Positions 1 through 9,170 of a stretch of 47,362 nucleotides of DNA are shown here, piece by piece. Numbering within the stretch: position 1 is the first letter of the stretch; the number at the start of each line of letters is the position of its first letter. The notes below the pieces were generated by a model. That model worked only from the letters and a program-made list of their open reading frames with translations, did not search any database and was not told the origin of the DNA. The DNA is from Carboxylicivirga caseinilyticus (lineage in GTDB: Bacteria; Bacteroidota; Bacteroidia; Bacteroidales; Marinilabiliaceae): NCBI GenBank assembly GCA_025499705.1, contig JAFMVE010000047.1, forward strand, positions 1 through 47,362, given 5' to 3'. The position numbers and the translations under genes are program-made.

Positions 1-39
<39 letters not shown>

Positions 40-55
40 GTTTTTTGCAAATTAA

Positions 56-108
56 CTTGGCAAGTTGTTGCCTACCCCACGATAGCTATCGTGGTGAGCT
101 ATTTTCGC
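56..108 (-). pseudogene. decayed tRNA-Gly 5'-half copy with palindromic insert
   Basis: On the minus strand this repeats the start of the neighbouring tRNA-Gly (GCGAAAATAGCTCA) and its anticodon loop (CTTGCCAAG). The D arm is replaced by a perfect 18-nt palindrome at 77-94, and the anticodon stem keeps only about 3 pairs. There is no 3' half. The identical stretch extends past the tRNA 5' end (95-112 equals 26-43), so flanking DNA was copied too. It cannot be a working tRNA. It may be a relic of tandem duplication or slippage. Confidence 0.6.
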
Positions 109-175
109 GTTTCAAACTGTAGCAATCCCTGTATCTATCCGTTGTTAGCGTTGTTTTCTTTTGCGATTGCGGATG

Positions 176-206
176 CAAATATAGACCTATTTTTTGTTTC
201 TCCAAA
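176..206 (-). promoter_or_regulatory. consensus Bacteroidota promoter for tRNA-Gly
   Basis: On the minus strand TTTG (206-203) is followed after exactly 19 nt by TATATTTG (183-176), a full match to the phylum's TTTG-N19-TAnnTTTG promoter. Transcription should begin near 168-171 and run through the decayed half-tRNA copy before reaching the tRNA at 39. There is no other gene between promoter and tRNA. Confidence 0.7.
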
Positions 207-248
207 ATAAATTTTCGCGATTAATAGTAAAAAATATGGGATAGAAGC

Positions 249-2870
249 CTAACTAACTCCTATCCATTTTTTTATCTCGTTCAATTTATTTAATGCTTCT
301 ACTGGTGTGAGATTATTTACATCTAAATCCGCGATTTCATCACGAATTTGTTTTAGCACCGGGTCATCAAGTTGGAAAAAACTAAGCTGCATTCCTTCTC
401 TGTGAGTTGAAATATCATTCATAGGCTTACTTAAGTCACCTTTACGATTTGATTTTTCTAAATCACTAAGTATTGAATTGGCTCTTTTAACAACGCTTTT
501 TGGCATTCCGGCCATCCGTGCAACATGAATACCAAAGCTGTGATTGCTTCCTCCTGGAACCAGTTTACGAAGGAAAATGACTTTATTGTCTACCTCTTTA
601 ACAGATACATTGTAATTCTTACAACGTTTATGGGTTTTTGCCATTTCATTTAATTCATGATAATGGGTGGCAAACAAAGTTTTAGCTCCTGATTTTTTGT
701 TTTCATGAATATATTCAACAATTGACCAGGCTATGGATATACCATCATAGGTGCTGGTTCCACGTCCTAATTCATCAAACAAAACAAGGCTTCGTTTGGT
801 AAGGTTATTCAAAATACTGGCCGCTTCGTTCATTTCTACCATAAAGGTGGATTCACCAAGACTAATGTTATCTGAAGCACCCACTCGGGTAAATATTTTA
901 TCAACCACACCAATTGATGCGGCCTCAGCTGGTACATAACATCCTATCTGAGCCATCAGCGTAATTAAAGCAGTTTGACGAAGCAATGCTGATTTACCAG
1001 CCATATTGGGTCCGGTTATAATGATGATCTGTTGGGTATCATTGTTAAGGTAAACATCGTTAGGAACATATGATTCCCCAATTGGAAGCTGTTTTTCAAT
1101 AACTGGATGGCGACCCGCTTTAATTGTCAGTTCCAGTGAATCATTAACAACCGGACGAACCAGTTTGGAATCCCCTGCCAGGTTATTGAATGAAACCAAT
1201 ACATCAATTTTGGATAATAACATTGCATTCAATTGAATGGCTGTTATAAATTCCGAAACAGCAATAATCAGATCATTGTAAAGTCTGGTTTCTATTGTAA
1301 GTATTTTTTCTTCAGCTCCAAGAATTTTGGATTCATATTCTTTTAATTCTTCAGTAATATACCTTTCAGCATTTACCAAAGTTTGTTTTCTGATCCATTC
1401 CTGCGGTACTTTGTCTTTGTGTGTATTTCGAACTTCAATATAATAACCGAATACATTGTTAAAGGCAATTTTTATGCTAGGTATATTGGTTTCTTCACTT
1501 AATCGTTGCTGAAGATTAGCCAGATAATCTTTACCGGAATAAGCTATCTTTCGTAAATCATCCAATTCGTCAGACACACCTTCCTGAATGACTCCACCTT
1601 TTGAAATTAAAACAGGTGGTTCAGACTGAATCTCACGGTGTATTCGCTCACGTATGGTTGCACATCCGTTTAATTGATCTCCAATATGCTTCAGATGTTC
1701 GTTACTGCTTGATAAACATCCTTCTTTAATGGGATCTATGGCAAATAATGCCATTTTAAGTTGGATTAATTCACGGGGAGTGATTCTGCCGGCGGCAACT
1801 TTTGCAACCAGTCTTTCCAAATCTCCAATTGAATGCAAAGCATCCATGATGGAGTCTTTGAGTTCAGGTTCTTTAAAGAAATATTCAACAACACTTAAGC
1901 GATCATCAATTGGTTTTACATCCTTTAACGGAAGTGCCACCCATCTTTTCAGCATGCGTGAGCCCATTGGGCTAATGGTGCGGTCAATAACATCGGTTAA
2001 TGATCGTCCGCCTTCATTTAACGAACTGAAAAGTTCAAGATTACGGATAGTAAACTTATCTAACCAAACATACTTATCTTCATCAATTCGACCTAGAGTA
2101 GTTATGTGCTGAACTTTATGATGTTGAGTCAGATCGAGATAGTGCATAATAGCGCCGGCAGCCGTGATGCCGTAATTCAGGTTGTGAACGCCAAATCCTT
2201 TTAATGAATTAGTCTCGAAATGTTTTAATAATCTATCATGAGCCGAATCCGGTGCAAAAGCCCAATCATCAAAGGCATAGGTGTAATATTTGGGTCCGAA
2301 TGCTTCTTCAAAAATGGCTCTTTTGCCTTTTTCGTATAAAACCTCTTTGGGTTTGAAGTTACCAAGTAGCTTTTCAACATATTCAAATGAGCCTTCAGAT
2401 GTTAAAAATTCACCCGTTGAAATATCTAAAAAGGCCACGCCAGCTACTTTTTTATCAAAATGAACACTGGCAAGAAAATTATTCTCCTTGTGTTCCAGAA
2501 TATTGTCGTTGATGGCTACACCTGGTGTCACCAACTCAGTTACCCCTCTTTTTACAATTGTTTTGGTTGCCTTCGGATCTTCCAACTGATCACATACAGC
2601 AACTCTTTGACCTGCACGAACCAGTTTAGGTAAATAAGTATCAAGGGCGTGATGAGGGAAACCGGCAAGCTCAACATACGAAGCTGAACCATTGGCTCTT
2701 CGGGTAAGTGTTATACCCAGAATCTCTGAAGCTTTAATTGCGTCTTCAGAAAAAGTTTCATAAAAATCACCAACTCTGAAAAGTAAAATGGCATCAGGGT
2801 ACTTATCCTTAATGCTATAGTATTGTTTCATTAATGGTGTTTGAACGGTATCTTGTTTTGATTTAGCCAA
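249..2870 (-). CDS. mutS: DNA mismatch repair protein MutS
   Basis: MutS recognises base mismatches and small loops and starts methyl-independent or MutL-dependent repair. The 873-aa protein has the usual full length. The N-terminal mismatch-binding motif is at F36-Y37-E38, matching the phenylalanine and glutamate that contact the mispair. The C-terminal ATPase has a Walker A P-loop GPNMAGKS near residue 620 (the family usually has GPNMGGKS), a Walker [10 protein letters not shown] near 697 and a following ATHYHEL switch. The start codon is TTG at 2868-2870; the next in-frame ATG is 14 codons in, inside the conserved TPLMKQYY block, so TTG is the better start. It has its own promoter and no operon partner. 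Confidence 0.97.
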   Translation of the reverse strand: MAKSKQDTVQTPLMKQYYSIKDKYPDAILLFRVGDFYETFSEDAIKASEILGITLTRRANGSASYVELAGFPHHALDTYLPKLVRAGQRVAVCDQLEDPKATKTIVKRGVTELVTPGVAINDNILEHKENNFLASVHFDKKVAGVAFLDISTGEFLTSEGSFEYVEKLLGNFKPKEVLYEKGKRAIFEEAFGPKYYTYAFDDWAFAPDSAHDRLLKHFETNSLKGFGVHNLNYGITAAGAIMHYLDLTQHHKVQHITTLGRIDEDKYVWLDKFTIRNLELFSSLNEGGRSLTDVIDRTISPMGSRMLKRWVALPLKDVKPIDDRLSVVEYFFKEPELKDSIMDALHSIGDLERLVAKVAAGRITPRELIQLKMALFAIDPIKEGCLSSSNEHLKHIGDQLNGCATIRERIHREIQSEPPVLISKGGVIQEGVSDELDDLRKIAYSGKDYLANLQQRLSEETNIPSIKIAFNNVFGYYIEVRNTHKDKVPQEWIRKQTLVNAERYITEELKEYESKILGAEEKILTIETRLYNDLIIAVSEFITAIQLNAMLLSKIDVLVSFNNLAGDSKLVRPVVNDSLELTIKAGRHPVIEKQLPIGESYVPNDVYLNNDTQQIIIITGPNMAGKSALLRQTALITLMAQIGCYVPAEAASIGVVDKIFTRVGASDNISLGESTFMVEMNEAASILNNLTKRSLVLFDELGRGTSTYDGISIAWSIVEYIHENKKSGAKTLFATHYHELNEMAKTHKRCKNYNVSVKEVDNKVIFLRKLVPGGSNHSFGIHVARMAGMPKSVVKRANSILSDLEKSNRKGDLSKPMNDISTHREGMQLSFFQLDDPVLKQIRDEIADLDVNNLTPVEALNKLNEIKKWIGVS

Positions 2871-2951
2871 TGTTGAAAAATTTAATGTTTTTACTCAAAT
2901 GCTGGTATGCTCTTTTTTGAATATTCAAGTCCGTAAAACCAACGAGTGTTG

Positions 2952-2982
2952 CAAAGATATAAATATCAGTTGCTCTTAGAAA
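2952..2982 (-). promoter_or_regulatory. probable mutS promoter
   Basis: On the minus strand TTTC (2982-2979) is followed after 19 nt by TATCTTTGC (2959-2951), one base from the full TTTG-N19-TAnnTTTG pattern. Predicted start of transcription is near 2945, giving a leader of about 75 nt before the TTG start of mutS. Confidence 0.5.
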
Positions 2983-3057
2983 TCTTATTTATTAACAGAT
3001 GGTTGTTTTAAATTTTCGATTTTGTTGGTATATTTAATCGTACCTAAATAAATCGCT

Positions 3058-3228
3058 ATGAATCAAATATTGAAAAATTTCGGAATCTTGTTAATTCTTT
3101 TGGGAGTCGTCATTTTACTGGTATACATGATGAATACTCCAGTTGGTAATGGTTTATTAGTGCTTTCTGGTTTCTTAATGGTGGGAGGAATCGTAGCTCA
3201 TGTTATTCTGAATCGGATTATTGAATAA
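3058..3228 (+). CDS. small two-helix membrane protein, 56 aa
   Basis: An ATG-to-TAA frame of 57 codons gives MNQILKNFGILLILLGV followed by a short polar turn (YMMNTPVGNG) and a second hydrophobic stretch ending in HVILNRIIE. That is two membrane segments with a tight hairpin. Its two evenly hydrophobic helices and ILLILLGVVIL core look like the small conserved membrane proteins often left unannotated in Bacteroidota. It lies alone on the plus strand between divergent mutS and convergent comB, and ends just before a shared terminator. The function is unknown and no partner is visible. Confidence 0.6.
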   Translation: MNQILKNFGILLILLGVVILLVYMMNTPVGNGLLVLSGFLMVGGIVAHVILNRIIE

Positions 3229-3235
3229 AACTTTG

Positions 3236-3268
3236 AAAGGCTGTTTAAAAATATTCTAAACAGCCTTT
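3236..3268. terminator. bidirectional terminator between the 56-aa gene and comB
   Basis: A perfect 12-bp stem (AAAGGCTGTTTA / TAAACAGCCTTT) encloses a 9-nt loop. It follows the small plus-strand gene by 7 nt. Its far arm contains the comB stop codon, so it can serve both convergent genes. Confidence 0.7.
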
Positions 3269-3981
3269 GTTATACTTTTCCCATTCCATATAGGAACCAC
3301 GTCGAATTTGCTTTTTGTAAAACACTCCTTTAAATCGTCATTGAATCCCTTATTCTTTAATACGTTATAATGGTATCCTTGTGATGCAAGTTTTTTTACA
3401 TCAGCTTGAGTACTTAAGTAAAGAGTTAAGGCTGATATGGCAGAATCAGATAATTGAAGTTCTATAGATTCATTCTCAAATAAGCTAATAAGAAAGCCTG
3501 CACATAAATTGTCTTCCAGGGTATAAACGCCATTGTTTCCCGAGCAAATCAGTATAATATCTTCAGTGTTTCGTAAATGATTAACTATTGCCTGAGCATT
3601 TAAAAATGAGGCAATCAATAATTCATCGGCAGCTAAAGCATTTCTTATGGCTAATGTACCATTGGTAGTTGTGATGATGAGTGATTTACCTTCGATTACT
3701 TCACTTGTATACGAAAGTGGAGAGTTGCCATAGTCAAAACCCGGAATTAATTCAGCATGACGCTCGCCACCAAGTATTGCTTTATCTCCAATCTTTTCTT
3801 TGATTTTGAAGGCTTCTTCAGGAGTTAATACCGGGATGATTTGTTCTGCATTATTTTGTATGGCGGTAGTCATTACAGAAGTTGCTCTTAGTACATCGAT
3901 TACAACAACTGTTTTTCCTTGAACTTTTTCAAAAGTGACTTCCTGTGCAGTGTTGATAACATCTATGTAAGTCTTATTCAT
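3256..3981 (-). CDS. comB: 2-phosphosulfolactate phosphatase (ComB family)
   Basis: The ComB family hydrolyses (R)-2-phospho-3-sulfolactate to sulfolactate with Mg2+, a step of coenzyme M synthesis in methanogens (EC 3.1.3.71). The 241-aa protein carries the family blocks: VVVIDVLRATS near residue 25, GGERHAELIPGFDYGNSP near 91, TTTNGT near 124 and an ICSGN...LEDNLCAG block near 165. Its ATG lies inside the 3' end of the upstream MATE gene (8-nt overlap), suggesting translational coupling. Bacteria outside methanogens carry this family widely, and their real substrate is often unproven. No other sulfolactate or coenzyme M genes are nearby. The family assignment is firm; the physiological role is inferred. 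Confidence 0.88.
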   Translation of the reverse strand: MNKTYIDVINTAQEVTFEKVQGKTVVVIDVLRATSVMTTAIQNNAEQIIPVLTPEEAFKIKEKIGDKAILGGERHAELIPGFDYGNSPLSYTSEVIEGKSLIITTTNGTLAIRNALAADELLIASFLNAQAIVNHLRNTEDIILICSGNNGVYTLEDNLCAGFLISLFENESIELQLSDSAISALTLYLSTQADVKKLASQGYHYNVLKNKGFNDDLKECFTKSKFDVVPIWNGKSITKAV

Positions 3982-5314
3982 AATTTCTTCGATAAAGCAT
4001 TCTAAATCTTAGTAATAAAAATGTACCCGCAGAAGACAGTCCTACAAGGTATCCAATCCAAATTCCAACGGGACCAAAGTCGAAGATGAAAGTAACCAAA
4101 TAACCCGTTGGCACAGATAACAGTAAATAGGCAATTCCAGCTCCGACAACCGGAGCCACAACATCTTCCAAACCCCTTAAAATGCCAAGCGAAACAACCT
4201 GAATGCCATCGAAAATCTGAAAAAAGGCAGCAATCATCATTAGACTTGAAGCCAGTATGATAACTTCCTGATCATTCACAAATAGTGATGGAAGAAGGTA
4301 GCGAAGCGTAAAAAATAATAGACCTGTAAAACTCATGAACATGATAACCAGATGCAACGAAGCAAAGGCGGTGTTCTTAATTTCGTTGAATAGTTTTTTA
4401 CCTCTGAAAATACTTACTTTAATAGTGGTTGCTGAAGCTAATCCTGATGACATCATGTAGGTTAAACTGGCCAGACTTAATACAATCTGATGGGCAGCCA
4501 GACTTTCTGCATTTATCCATCCCATCATTATACTACCCAGACTAAAAGCGAATATTTCAATGACAAATTGTAATCCAATGGGTATGCCCAGTTTGATGAT
4601 TTTTTTAAATGCGATTAGTGAAATTGGATTGTGGTCTGTTTTGATGTAATTTTTAAAGCGTTTTATTTTTGGTAATATAAGTGCAAACGATATTGCCATA
4701 GCAATACGAGAAACAAGTGTGCCAATGCCGGCTCCGAATAAACCAAGAGCAGGCATTCCAAAGTATCCGTAGATAAATATGAAATTGAGTAGGACATTTA
4801 AAATATTACCGCCAATGGTAATAATCATGGCTATTTTAGTGTTGCTCAATCCCTCTGTAAACTGCTTATAAGTATTAAAAAACTGCAGTGGAATGATGGA
4901 TAATACCATGAGAAGATAATATGGCCCGGCTTCTTTCCAAACACTTTCTTCTTGACCAAGATAGGGTAGTGCAAAATAAAAACTTCCGGCAATGAGGGTT
5001 AAAATACCTCCAATAATTAGGTTCGCCCAAAGTCCTTGTTTTAACCAAAAAGCACATTCCTGATTGTTTCTTGCGCCAAAAGCTTTGCCAACCAAAGGTG
5101 TTAAGGCAAAAGAGATGCCAACTCCTAAATATAAAATATTTATGAAAATACTGTTGGCAAACGAAGCCGCAGCTAAAGGAGTGGTACCAACCTGCCCGAC
5201 CATTAAAGTGTCAGCGAGGTTTACCAGCATTTGTCCTGCTTGAGCTAATATTATAGGAGTGGCCAACTTTGCATTGGGCCAATAATGTTGATTATAGCGG
5301 TTTTTTAACTTCAT
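3974..5314 (-). CDS. MATE-family multidrug/metabolite exporter
   Basis: A Na+- or H+-coupled exporter of the MATE family (NorM/DinF type) in the inner membrane. The protein of about 446 aa has about 12 hydrophobic segments in two similar halves. The first half begins with the typical PIILAQAGQMLVNLADTLMVG and the second with GLQFVIEIFAFSLGSIMMGW. The reading frame is open 10 codons further upstream, but the ATG at 5314 precedes the conserved KNRYNQHYW start and suits the family length, so it is preferred. A TACTTTTGC promoter element lies just upstream. The gene overlaps comB by 8 nt, so the two are co-transcribed. Substrate unknown. Confidence 0.92.
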   Translation of the reverse strand: MKLKNRYNQHYWPNAKLATPIILAQAGQMLVNLADTLMVGQVGTTPLAAASFANSIFINILYLGVGISFALTPLVGKAFGARNNQECAFWLKQGLWANLIIGGILTLIAGSFYFALPYLGQEESVWKEAGPYYLLMVLSIIPLQFFNTYKQFTEGLSNTKIAMIITIGGNILNVLLNFIFIYGYFGMPALGLFGAGIGTLVSRIAMAISFALILPKIKRFKNYIKTDHNPISLIAFKKIIKLGIPIGLQFVIEIFAFSLGSIMMGWINAESLAAHQIVLSLASLTYMMSSGLASATTIKVSIFRGKKLFNEIKNTAFASLHLVIMFMSFTGLLFFTLRYLLPSLFVNDQEVIILASSLMMIAAFFQIFDGIQVVSLGILRGLEDVVAPVVGAGIAYLLLSVPTGYLVTFIFDFGPVGIWIGYLVGLSSAGTFLLLRFRMLYRRNYE

Positions 5315-5333
5315 TTCGAGTTTGAAAGAAGCG

Positions 5334-5341
5334 CAAAAGTA
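5334..5341 (-). promoter_or_regulatory. -7 element for the MATE-comB pair
   Basis: On the minus strand this reads TACTTTTGC (5341-5333), a full match to TAnnTTTG plus the commonly following C. No clear TTTG lies 19 nt upstream. It sits between the upstream exporter gene and the MATE start, giving a very short leader. It suggests the MATE-comB pair can be transcribed apart from the peptide-export cassette. Confidence 0.4.
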
Positions 5342-5368
5342 CAAAGAAATGAAGAATAAACTATTAGA

Positions 5369-7522
5369 CTAGCTCTTTCTGTGGTGTTGAACCATTTCAA
5401 AGAATCGGCCATTTAGTTGTAGAAGTTCTTCGTAAGTCCCCGATTCAATTATTCTTCCTTTTTCAAAAACTATAATTTGCTCAGCAATATTAATAGTGCT
5501 CATTCGATGGGCTACCATAATAATGGTTTTGCCTTGATGTTTAAGTTCCGTAATGAGGTTTTTTATACTCTGTTCTGTTCTGTCATCCAAAAAGGATGTT
5601 GCTTCATCGAATACATAGATTTCAGGATTTAAATATAGCATACGAGCAATAGCTAAACGTTGCCGTTGACCACCAGAAAGCTGATTGGCATTTTCACCCA
5701 ACCATGTATTGAGTCCTTCGGGAAGGGCTTCAATGATATCATCTAATTTGAGCAGATCAATAATTTCGTGAATACGCTTAATATTTGGCTTATAATCTCC
5801 TAATGCAATATTTTCAATGAGATTACCGGCAAATAATTCAATGTTTTGAGGTACAATACCTACCGTTTTTCGAAGGCGGGTAAGATTAACCTGCTTTATA
5901 TCTTCATGTCCAAGGGTAATATGACCCGAAGAGACGGGGTATAGACCTTGTAAAAGGTATCCAATTGTAGATTTGCCAGAGCCACTGTCTCCAACCAAAG
6001 CTGTGATACTGCCCTTTTTTATGGTAAAGCTGAGGTTTTTAAATAAGTCCTGTTCGAGGGTATATTGAAAATGTACATCTTGAAATTTGATGTCTCCAAT
6101 AGTCAGTTTTTCCTCTGAAGTATTTTCGTCTCTTCCTTCTGTTTCTCTTTCAAGATCAAGTATCTCAAAAAGACGATCTGTAGCAATTATGGCACCCTGA
6201 ACTGTTTTGTTCATGCCAATTAAACGGGAAACAGGCCCGGTAAAAAAACTTGTGATGGCAAAAAATGACATCAATTGTCCGGGTGTTAACTGTTGATTGA
6301 TAACACTCAATGCACCTGTCCAAAGTATTAAAATGGTAATGAGTCGGTTGATACCGATAAGATTATAAGAAGATAATATTTCAATTTTGCCCGATTTATA
6401 AACTTCTTCCAATACCTCCATCAATCGTGTTTCAGTTTTATTGATGAAGTAATCTTCGGCTCCCATTTGTTTAATTGTTTTTCCAGCCTTTAGCGATTCT
6501 ACCAACTGAATTTCCAGTTTGGCAGCCTTCTTCATTTTGTCACGTTCTATTTTACGGTTAGCCTTATTGGTGAGGATGAATACAACAAAGTAAACAGGTA
6601 TAACAAGTAATGCCAATAAAGATAGTTTCCAGTTTATAAAAGCCATTACTAAAAAGGCAATCAGTATAATTAAAACATCAACTGTTGCTTCCACAGCTAC
6701 CTGGTTGATGAATGTCCTTATTTTAATAGCATCGTTTATTCTCGAAATCAGTTCACCAACTCTCATGCTGTCAAAAAAGCGTTGAGGTAGCTTCAGAAGA
6801 TGTTTATAATATCCAGTAATTAATGTACTATCGATATTCTGACCAACCCGAAGCACAAACCAGGATTGAAGCATTCCTAATATTAGTTGAACGCCAATTA
6901 TAATGAGCATTAAAATACCCATCAGATTGAGTAGGTTTTTGTTATGGCCAACCAATACAAAATCTGTGAGTTTTTGAATATAAATTGCTGTAGAAATACC
7001 TAATGTAGAAAAGGCCAAAGCTCCTATTCCCGATTGTGCGAAAATATGACTGTGAGGCCTGATGAGTTTCCAAAGTTTTTGTGCCGGTGATTCTTTATGC
7101 GTTCCACTTTTAAAATCTAATGAAGGCAGCAATAAAATACATATGCCCGTCCATGTTTCGAGAAATTCTGATAGGGGCATTTTTATTAATCGACCTTCGG
7201 CAGGATCCATTATTTTTATCTTTTTCTTGCCAACTTTGTAGATAACTACAAAATGATGTCCTCCTTCATGTAATTTAAGATGAGCAATGGCAGGTAAAGG
7301 TATTTCCTGTAAATCATCTTTCTCTATCTGGATACCCTTTGCTTCAAATCCTATGGTTTCAGCTGCTTTTAATAGACCGTAAGCACTGGTTCCACTAATG
7401 TTTGTACCTGCTAATTCGCGTATTTTCCAAAGACGGAGTTTCAGATTGTAGAAACTGGCAACCGATGCGAGGCAGGCAGCACCACAATCAGCATGATCAA
7501 ATTGTTGAACCTTAATACTCAT
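5369..7522 (-). CDS. C39-peptidase ABC exporter for double-glycine peptides
   Basis: A single-chain maturation and export ABC transporter (LagD/ComA/SunT type): it cuts a leader after Gly-Gly and exports the mature peptide. The 717-aa protein has an N-terminal C39 cysteine peptidase with the DCGAAC motif (Cys13), His90 in HHFVV and Asp106 in MDPAEG, so the catalytic residues are present. A six-helix ABC membrane domain follows (about 150-430). The C-terminal ATPase has Walker A GDSGSGKST, signature LSGGQRQR and Walker B EIYVFDEATS. Its ATG overlaps the end of the HlyD gene by 11 nt, so both form one unit. A 47-aa peptide with a GG motif is encoded 1.6 kb upstream on the same strand and is its likely substrate. 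Confidence 0.95.
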   Translation of the reverse strand: MSIKVQQFDHADCGAACLASVASFYNLKLRLWKIRELAGTNISGTSAYGLLKAAETIGFEAKGIQIEKDDLQEIPLPAIAHLKLHEGGHHFVVIYKVGKKKIKIMDPAEGRLIKMPLSEFLETWTGICILLLPSLDFKSGTHKESPAQKLWKLIRPHSHIFAQSGIGALAFSTLGISTAIYIQKLTDFVLVGHNKNLLNLMGILMLIIIGVQLILGMLQSWFVLRVGQNIDSTLITGYYKHLLKLPQRFFDSMRVGELISRINDAIKIRTFINQVAVEATVDVLIILIAFLVMAFINWKLSLLALLVIPVYFVVFILTNKANRKIERDKMKKAAKLEIQLVESLKAGKTIKQMGAEDYFINKTETRLMEVLEEVYKSGKIEILSSYNLIGINRLITILILWTGALSVINQQLTPGQLMSFFAITSFFTGPVSRLIGMNKTVQGAIIATDRLFEILDLERETEGRDENTSEEKLTIGDIKFQDVHFQYTLEQDLFKNLSFTIKKGSITALVGDSGSGKSTIGYLLQGLYPVSSGHITLGHEDIKQVNLTRLRKTVGIVPQNIELFAGNLIENIALGDYKPNIKRIHEIIDLLKLDDIIEALPEGLNTWLGENANQLSGGQRQRLAIARMLYLNPEIYVFDEATSFLDDRTEQSIKNLITELKHQGKTIIMVAHRMSTINIAEQIIVFEKGRIIESGTYEELLQLNGRFFEMVQHHRKS

Positions 7523-8666
7523 TGTTGTCTTTTGGATGAATGATTCTAGGATTTAGCCAGTCGTTCACATTGTCGAAAAGCAATTGAAAAAGTGATCTTT
7601 GGGTTACAATAAAACGGCCGGTAATGCTCATGCCTTTCTTTAGGTACCCTTTCAATCCATTACTTAAAACAAGATGATCGGAATGCATTTTACTTTTAAC
7701 TACATAAACAAATTGGCCATTTTTCTCAGTTACATCATGAGCAATGCTCACAACTGTACCATCCATTAATCCCCATTGATTGTAATTATACGAATCTACC
7801 TGAATTCGAACTTTCATGCCATTCGAAATTAAACCAATGTCAGAAGACGAAATGTAACACTCCGCAAGTAAAATATCTTCAGGAGATAGCATGCAAATGA
7901 TGTCGTTTTCATTAACAATACTTCCTTCAGCTATTCCGTTAAATGAAATGATATTACCATCAAAAGGGGCCGTGATAAAATATTGGTTTTTTTGTTGCAG
8001 AAGGTTTTCAATTTTAATTTGCAGGTCCTGGATGTTTAGTGCATAATTTTTCTTATCCAATTCCCATTTAGCCATAGTGTTAGTTTTGAAAACCAAAAGT
8101 TCATCTTCAGCACTTTTTAATTGAAATGAATCTTCTTGTAAGGTGGATATTGGAAGAACGTCTTCATAAAAAAGTTGCCTGGTTCGTTCATAATCCAACT
8201 GTTTTTTTCTAATGGATCGCTTTAGTTTGGTAATTCCATTAATAAAATCGGCTTGTTCTTGTTGATACAGTGGAGTATTTATATTACTTCCTTCAAACTT
8301 AACTAACTTCTCAAGATCGGAAAGATAGGTTTCAAATAATTGAATTTGATCTTTAGCTATTGTAATTTCACTGTTAATGCCCGTTTGCTCCAGTATTATT
8401 AACGTATCTCCTGAACTGACTGTTTTATTTTCAAAAATATTCAGGTTTGTAACCCTGGCTGTTACTCCAGTAGAGATAGGGCTTAATTTATTGACCGTAT
8501 TAATGATTCCTCTACTTTGAGTACTAACGTCAACTTTAATTATTGGCAAAGAAATAATGGTTGCAATAAATAAAAGAAGTAATAACCAATAAATTATTAT
8601 GCCTTTGTAATAAAAGCGAGAGAATAGTTTGTATTTATTGTTTTTCCAAATGGTAGTCTGAGGCAT
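7512..8666 (-). CDS. HlyD-family membrane fusion protein
   Basis: A periplasmic adaptor that links a peptidase-ABC exporter to an outer membrane channel. The 384-aa protein has a short cytoplasmic start, one membrane helix (about residues 25-47), a first half-lipoyl segment (about 65-100), a long alpha-helical hairpin (about 110-220, rich in Gln, Glu, Lys and Leu), a second lipoyl half near FITAPFDGNI and a beta-barrel domain with VRIQVDSY. It overlaps the start of the C39 ABC gene by 11 nt. No TolC-like gene lies in the window, so a channel elsewhere must be shared. Confidence 0.93.
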   Translation of the reverse strand: MPQTTIWKNNKYKLFSRFYYKGIIIYWLLLLLFIATIISLPIIKVDVSTQSRGIINTVNKLSPISTGVTARVTNLNIFENKTVSSGDTLIILEQTGINSEITIAKDQIQLFETYLSDLEKLVKFEGSNINTPLYQQEQADFINGITKLKRSIRKKQLDYERTRQLFYEDVLPISTLQEDSFQLKSAEDELLVFKTNTMAKWELDKKNYALNIQDLQIKIENLLQQKNQYFITAPFDGNIISFNGIAEGSIVNENDIICMLSPEDILLAECYISSSDIGLISNGMKVRIQVDSYNYNQWGLMDGTVVSIAHDVTEKNGQFVYVVKSKMHSDHLVLSNGLKGYLKKGMSITGRFIVTQRSLFQLLFDNVNDWLNPRIIHPKDNNEY

Positions 8667-8749
8667 GATAATGTTTCAACGATGTTAAAATACTATTTAT
8701 TATTGAAACATCCATAATCAGAAATTATGATGCAATGGTAAGAGAGGAT

Positions 8750-8989
8750 TTAATCTTCGACCCACTTGGTTCCATTAATGAAATGCCCGGTCTTGGCATA
8801 TTCAAAAGTCATTCTTGTTTTACAATATGTTATATCGGCACCTAAAGCACGCATCATGTCTAAATAAAAATAAAGCATGCGTACAGACATACTTAGTTTG
8901 CCAGCTAACTGGTTAGGGGTTCCGGTTTGCTGGTCGCGTATTTCCTGATCTATCCAATTGATAGTTCTGTTAATTTCTGCTAGTGCCAT
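8750..8989 (-). CDS. small HTH protein of the peptide-export cassette, 79 aa
   Basis: A short protein that is almost entirely one winged helix-turn-helix unit. INWIDQEIRDQQTGTPNQLA leads into a recognition-type helix (MSVRMLYFYLDMMRALGAD), and a short tail ends with FINGTKWVED. It resembles the DeoR/HTH_11 type DNA-binding fold but has no effector domain. It lies between the GG-leader peptide (181 nt upstream) and the HlyD gene (83 nt downstream), all on the same strand, which suggests a local regulator of peptide or exporter expression. The role is inferred from fold and position only. Confidence 0.75.
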   Translation of the reverse strand: MALAEINRTINWIDQEIRDQQTGTPNQLAGKLSMSVRMLYFYLDMMRALGADITYCKTRMTFEYAKTGHFINGTKWVED

Positions 8990-9024
8990 AACTTCAAGTT
9001 TTCCCGTTTCTAAATATAGGAAAG

Positions 9025-9077
9025 AGAAGAAGCGAAGCTTGTATCGGGAAACTTTTTGGGGGGCTCCGCTTTCTTCT
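9025..9077 (-). repeat. imperfect hairpin between peptide and HTH gene
   Basis: The arms GAAGAAGCGAAGC (9026-9038) and GCTCCGCTTTCTTC (9063-9076) pair imperfectly. A shorter pair TTTCCCG / CGGGAAA overlaps them. There is no clean T-run on the minus strand, so it is a weak terminator or an attenuator or RNA-stabilising structure. It could let the peptide be made in excess over the exporter, but this is inference. Confidence 0.35.
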
Positions 9078-9170
9078 TTTCACTAACTGCGTCTGCGTTC
9101 AGACTAAATTTATACTTGAATTGAGATAATCGAATAAGTTTCTTCGTCCAAAGCACTTATATCTTTAATG

